A DNA stretch of 8,658 nucleotides from DASZMJ01 sp035551935 (GTDB taxonomy: Bacteria > Planctomycetota > Planctomycetia > Isosphaerales > Isosphaeraceae). The notes below the pieces were generated by a model. The model was not told the origin of the DNA and did not search any database. It was given only the letters and a program-made list of their open reading frames with translations. Below, one piece after another: positions 6,082-8,658 of the stretch; the first letter of the stretch is position 1, and each line of letters begins with the position of its first letter. Location of the stretch: positions 1-8,658 of the forward strand of contig DASZMJ010000280.1 in the NCBI GenBank assembly GCA_035551935.1, written 5' to 3'. A program made the translations under genes and the position numbers.

Positions 6082-7818
6082 ATGGCGCGAGCGGCCCGGA
6101 GGCGAGTCGCACTGTGGGCCCTGCTGCCGATGGCCGCGGCCACGACCGCGGTGGCGGCGGACTTGCCGGCGCCGCTCCTGGGGCGCATCCGGACGGCGAT
6201 CGAGCGTGCGGAGCGCGACGGCGCGGCGATGCCGATCGAGGGGATGCGGAGCTTCGTGTTCATGGAGGCGGGGATCGCCCGCGCCGCGATCGGCGACCGC
6301 GAGGCCGCCCGGCGCGACCTGGAGCGGGCGCTTCGCGAAGCGCGGTCGATCCCCGTCCCGTCGCTGAGGGCCACGATCTTCGGGGGTATCGGGGCGGGCC
6401 TCGCCCGGGCCGGCGACCGGGACGGGGCCGGCCGGGCGTTCGGGGCCGCGTACGAGGCCGCCCGGGGTATCACGGCCCCGAGCGAGCGCTGCGTGCAGTT
6501 GGCGACGATCGCCGCCGATCAGGCCGAGTCCGGCGGCCTCGGGCTCGCCCGCCTGGAGATGGCCGAGGCGGGCCGGGTCGCCCGGTCGATCCCGCCGCCG
6601 GCCCGTCCCGGCCGGCCGGCGCGCTGGCGGGCGATCCAGGCGCTCATCGTGCAGCAGTTGCGGGCCGGCTTCGCCGACGACGCGCTGCGGACGGCGGCCG
6701 AGACGGGCGTCTTCGCCGCGGACCCGCTGGGCCTCACCGAGGCGATCGAGCCGCAGCGCGTGCGGATCAAGCCGGCCGACCGCCGTCGGCTGCTGGATTG
6801 GGCGCGCGATCATGCCGACGAGGCTGGGGACGCGGGCAAGGTGGTCCTGTCCTGGGTCGCCATCAACCTGGCGGACCTGGGGGATTTCGACGCGGCGCTC
6901 GCGACGACGCGGGCCGTCGACGACGGCGACGGCCCGGCGCTCGACCGCGTCCTGCTGGCCTGGACGCTCGCCGGGATCGCCGAGCACCGGGCCCTGACCG
7001 GCGACCGCGCGGCCGCGCTCGCGCTGCTCGACGAGCGGGTCCGGCCGCTGTCGGAGCGGGTCGGCGAGCCGGGGCTTCGGCCCAGGTCCCAGTTGCTGCT
7101 CGCGGTCGCCCGCGCCCGCGCCCGGGCCGGCGATCTGGAGGGGGCCGCGGCGGTGGTCGACTCGTTCGGCCCCCCGCCCGCGGATGAGCCGCCGGGGGCG
7201 GGCGTGGTCGTGCTCCGACTGCCGGGCCCGGCCGCCGACCCGAACGCGCCGTTGCGGGCCTCGTACGAGATCGCCCGCGCCCGCGCCATGACCTACCTGG
7301 CCGCGGGCCAGGTCGCCGCCGGCCGCGCCGAGGCCGCGCGGCGCGGCCTCTCGCGGGCCTTCGAGATCGTCAAGGACGCGTTCGACGAGGCGCCGGTCGA
7401 GGCCCGCAGGGCGATGCAAGAGATCGCCGAGATCCGGGCCGAGGCGGGCGCCGTCGAGGACGCGACCGCGGCGGCCATCTACGTCGGCCATTCGACCGAG
7501 ATGGGCGCGTATGTCCCCGGGCTGATCCGGCCCGAGCAGATCGCCGCCCTCTGCGCCGTCGCCCGCGCCCGAGCGCAGCAGAACGACATCGAAGGGGCCC
7601 GTCGGGCCGCCGACCTCGCGCCGAAGGCCGTCCGACCGATGGTCCTGTCGACGATCGCCCAGGACCTGGCCAGGCACGGCGCGCCGTTCCAGGCCGTCCG
7701 GCTCGCCGACTCGATCGACGAGGCCACCCACCGCGCCGGGACGCTCGACCTCGTCGTCCGCGAGATCGAGCGCCTCGAGGCCGCCGCGAAGCGCCCAAAG
7801 GGCCGGCCCAAGCCTTGA
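6082..7818 (+). CDS. Secreted helical-repeat (TPR-like) protein of unknown function
   Basis: The protein is 578 residues from ATG 6082 (587 from ATG 6055). It begins with a clear Sec signal peptide: a basic start (ARAARRR), a hydrophobic core (about 9-20) and a probable cleavage after Ala25 in AVA-AD. The mature part is almost entirely Ala/Arg-rich helix. It has recurring units of about 35-40 residues with an A-R-A-x-x-G-D-x-x-x-A pattern, for example at residues 63-77, 103-117, 294-315, 338-358 and 489-505. Such alpha-alpha repeats (TPR/Sel1/HEAT-like) usually form binding scaffolds. No catalytic motif, cysteine cluster or membrane segment beyond the signal is evident. Planctomycete genomes carry many such exported repeat proteins. 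Position between two other exported proteins suggests an envelope role, which is an inference. Function is unknown. Confidence 0.82.
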   Translation: MARAARRRVALWALLPMAAATTAVAADLPAPLLGRIRTAIERAERDGAAMPIEGMRSFVFMEAGIARAAIGDREAARRDLERALREARSIPVPSLRATIFGGIGAGLARAGDRDGAGRAFGAAYEAARGITAPSERCVQLATIAADQAESGGLGLARLEMAEAGRVARSIPPPARPGRPARWRAIQALIVQQLRAGFADDALRTAAETGVFAADPLGLTEAIEPQRVRIKPADRRRLLDWARDHADEAGDAGKVVLSWVAINLADLGDFDAALATTRAVDDGDGPALDRVLLAWTLAGIAEHRALTGDRAAALALLDERVRPLSERVGEPGLRPRSQLLLAVARARARAGDLEGAAAVVDSFGPPPADEPPGAGVVVLRLPGPAADPNAPLRASYEIARARAMTYLAAGQVAAGRAEAARRGLSRAFEIVKDAFDEAPVEARRAMQEIAEIRAEAGAVEDATAAAIYVGHSTEMGAYVPGLIRPEQIAALCAVARARAQQNDIEGARRAADLAPKAVRPMVLSTIAQDLARHGAPFQAVRLADSIDEATHRAGTLDLVVREIERLEAAAKRPKGRPKP

Positions 7819-7850
7819 GCGTGCGGCGGGTCGGGCCGCCGGGCGTCTTC

Positions 7851-7874
7851 GTCGATCGCCCTTCGCCGATCGAC
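7851..7874 (+). other. Hairpin between the repeat protein and the DUF4488-like gene
   Basis: GTCGATCG (7851-7858) pairs perfectly with CGATCGAC (7867-7874) around an 8-base loop. It sits between the stop at 7818 and the ribosome-binding site at 7887. It has no T-run, so it could attenuate transcription, protect a processed mRNA end, or have no role. A weaker GC hairpin (7823-7827 with 7835-7839) precedes it. Confidence 0.4.
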
Positions 7875-7886
7875 ACGTCATTCGTT

Positions 7887-7891
7887 GGAGG
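7887..7891 (+). promoter_or_regulatory. Ribosome-binding site GGAGG for ATG 7902
   Basis: GGAGG lies ten bases before ATG 7902. The frame is open further upstream to 7815, but this site and the signal peptide right after 7902 select the downstream start. Confidence 0.6.
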
Positions 7892-7901
7892 ACCATCCGA
7901 G

Positions 7902-8327
7902 ATGACCCGATCCGCCCGCTTCGCGATGGGGACGGCTCTGATCATCGGCGCCATGGTGGCGGCGGGGTCGGCCGAGGACAGGCCATCGCCCGACAAGGTG
8001 GTGCGCGGACGCCTGGAGGGGACCTGGGAGCATACCTTCCGGGACGCCCCCGAGCATCGCCAGGTGAAGATCATCAACCAGACGCACTTCGTCTGGGTCA
8101 CCTACGCCCGGGAGGATGGCAGGCCCCTGATCCTCGCCGGGGGGACGTACACGTTCGACGGGACGACCTACAAGGAGACCTGCGAGTTCGGTGGCCCCGG
8201 CCTCGCGGCGGAAGTCGTCGGGAAGGAGCAGACGTTCTCGGCGGAGATCGAGGGCGACAAGTGGACACACGTCGGCACGTTGAGCAACGGTTTCCGGGTG
8301 AGAGAGATCTGGAGTCGAGTCAAGTAG
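7902..8327 (+). CDS. Small exported DUF4488-like / lipocalin-like protein
   Basis: The protein is 141 residues from ATG 7902. It has a signal peptide (hydrophobic core about 9-21, cleavage probably after Ala24 in GSA-ED). The mature part starts the fold with LEGTWEHTF (38-46), continues with alternating beta-strand sequence such as FVWVTYAREDGRPLILAGG and ends GTLSNGFRVREIWSRVK (125-141). The order of blocks (GTW start, HFxWV, GGTYTFDGTTYKE, GKEQTFSAEIEGDKW, GTLSNG) resembles DUF4488/lipocalin-like proteins I know from Bacteroidetes, which are small exported beta-barrels of unknown ligand. The cleavage region has no lipobox cysteine, so it should be soluble. It follows the repeat-protein gene by 83 bases and is followed 10 bases after its stop by a cloverleaf repeat. 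Ligand and role are unknown. Confidence 0.82.
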   Translation: MTRSARFAMGTALIIGAMVAAGSAEDRPSPDKVVRGRLEGTWEHTFRDAPEHRQVKIINQTHFVWVTYAREDGRPLILAGGTYTFDGTTYKETCEFGGPGLAAEVVGKEQTFSAEIEGDKWTHVGTLSNGFRVREIWSRVK

Positions 8328-8330
8328 CCT

Positions 8331-8347
8331 GCCACCCCGCGGGTGGC
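8331..8347 (+). other. Alternative hairpin overlapping the left edge of the cloverleaf element
   Basis: GCCACCC (8331-8337) can pair with GGGTGGC (8341-8347) with a 3-base loop, four bases after the TAG stop. This pairing competes with the outer stem of the cloverleaf, so the two folds exclude each other. It could help end transcription of the upstream gene. Confidence 0.4.
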
Positions 8348-8465
8348 CCCGGTCGCTCGCGACCGGGGTCGCGCAGCGACGAGAGGTCCTTGGGACTGCC
8401 GAGCATTCCCCGCGACCTCTTGCGGCTGCGCCGCCCCGGTTGGCGAGCAACCGGGGCCACCCGCG
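8338..8465. repeat. 128-bp palindromic element that folds into a four-arm cloverleaf
   Basis: The ends form a perfect 16-bp inverted repeat (8338-8353 with 8450-8465). The best fold has four stems. P1 pairs CGCGGGTGG (8338-8346) with CCACCCGCG (8457-8465). P2 is a 10-bp hairpin (8347-8356 with 8359-8368). P3 pairs 8371-8377 with 8425-8431 and, past a 2x2 internal loop, 8380-8388 with 8414-8422. P4 is a 9-bp hairpin (8434-8442 with 8448-8456) that gains one more pair when P1 is open. Only a few bases at the junction are unpaired. P2 and P4 are near copies in inverted orientation. It has no coding capacity. This layout fits a REP/MITE-like dispersed element; a structured RNA or terminator for the upstream gene is also possible. 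Copy number cannot be judged from this window. Confidence 0.65.
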
Positions 8466-8483
8466 ATCCGCTCAGTCTGGTAG

Positions 8484-8510
8484 GGTGCGTCGAGTCCGCG
8501 ACGACGCACC
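8484..8510. repeat. 9-bp inverted repeat (GGTGCGTCG / CGACGCACC)
   Basis: GGTGCGTCG (8484-8492) and CGACGCACC (8502-8510) pair perfectly around a 9-base loop. Short palindromes built on TAGGGTGCGT-ACGCACC are a known style of dispersed bacterial repeat, so this is probably a second small repeat next to the cloverleaf. There is no T-run to make it an intrinsic terminator. Confidence 0.5.
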
Positions 8511-8512
8511 GA

Positions 8513-8542
8513 GTCAGCGGCGTCTTAGTCAGCGGAGTCTTA
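8513..8542. repeat. Two tandem copies of a 15-bp unit
   Basis: GTCAGCGGCGTCTTA (8513-8527) is followed at once by GTCAGCGGAGTCTTA (8528-8542), identical but for one base. A third copy may begin with GTC at 8543 but breaks off. It lies right after the hairpin and is probably a slippage product in the repeat-rich tail. Confidence 0.6.
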
Positions 8543-8560
8543 GTCGTACAGCGCAAGGAA

Positions 8561-8658
8561 CTATCCGGTATCTCGCAGCCTTTGTTTCCGGGCCTTCGCG
8601 TGGCACATGGCAGCGATGCGGTTCCGCCGCTGACGCCATTCGGACAGCTTGATCGCGT
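8561..8658 (-). CDS. Possible 3' end of a minus-strand gene running off the window
   Basis: On the minus strand one frame is open from the right window edge to a TAG at 8561-8563. It encodes 31 residues containing KLSEWRQRRNRIAAM and ending RKQRLRDTG. The stretch is strongly basic and about three quarters of its third positions are G or C, better than the other frames here but below the main genes. A basic C-terminus like this occurs in DNA- or RNA-binding proteins and transposases, but 31 residues cannot identify the product. It may be chance. Confidence 0.25.
   Translation of the reverse strand, partial: AIKLSEWRQRRNRIAAMCHAKARKQRLRDTG

Noticed and set aside
5989..7896. 635-residue minus-strand frame opposite the secreted repeat protein
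   Set aside because: Arg/Gly/Asp-rich shadow. The plus-strand frame has a signal peptide, ribosome-binding site and repeat pattern.
8331..8542. CRISPR array in the repeat-rich tail
   Set aside because: The repeats are inverted or directly tandem without spacers, and no cas gene is present.

Overview
The window is very GC-rich, and the codon third positions of its genes are almost all G or C. The mix of genes suggests a planctomycete, probably of the Isosphaeraceae/Gemmataceae kind: a zinc-ribbon/transmembrane protein fused to a hydrolase, secreted helical-repeat proteins, and hairpin-rich dispersed repeats between genes. This is an inference from gene style; no rRNA or other marker gene is present.

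Layout. (1) 1-274, minus strand: the first 24 codons of a gene that leaves the window at base 1 and resembles the start of an IS630-type transposase. Just upstream of it is the 5' part of another minus-strand gene (155-274) with its own promoter, probably broken by the mobile element. (2) 275-906: a long intergenic stretch without a credible gene. (3) 907-4451, plus strand: a GH57 4-alpha-glucanotransferase/amylase followed within 26 nt by a cytoplasmic TPR protein ending in a cysteine-rich zinc motif. These two look like one operon, closed by a strong hairpin at 4459-4499. (4) 4504-5883: a good sigma70-type promoter, then a membrane-anchored alpha/beta hydrolase with an N-terminal zinc ribbon. 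(5) 6082-8327: two exported proteins, a 578-residue helical-repeat protein and a 141-residue DUF4488-like/lipocalin-like protein. (6) 8328-8658: a repeat-dense tail with a 128-nt element that folds into a four-arm cloverleaf, a separate 9-bp hairpin, a 15-bp tandem duplication, and the possible 3' end of a minus-strand gene running off the window.

Function. The GH57 enzyme points to glycogen or maltodextrin metabolism in the cytoplasm. The TPR protein is translationally close to it, and a scaffold or regulatory role is possible but unproven. The three downstream genes all have membrane or secretion signals and act outside the cytoplasmic membrane. There is no sequence sign that they share a pathway with GH57. 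I see no defence system, CRISPR array, tRNA or rRNA. The most unusual structure is the cloverleaf element at 8338-8465.
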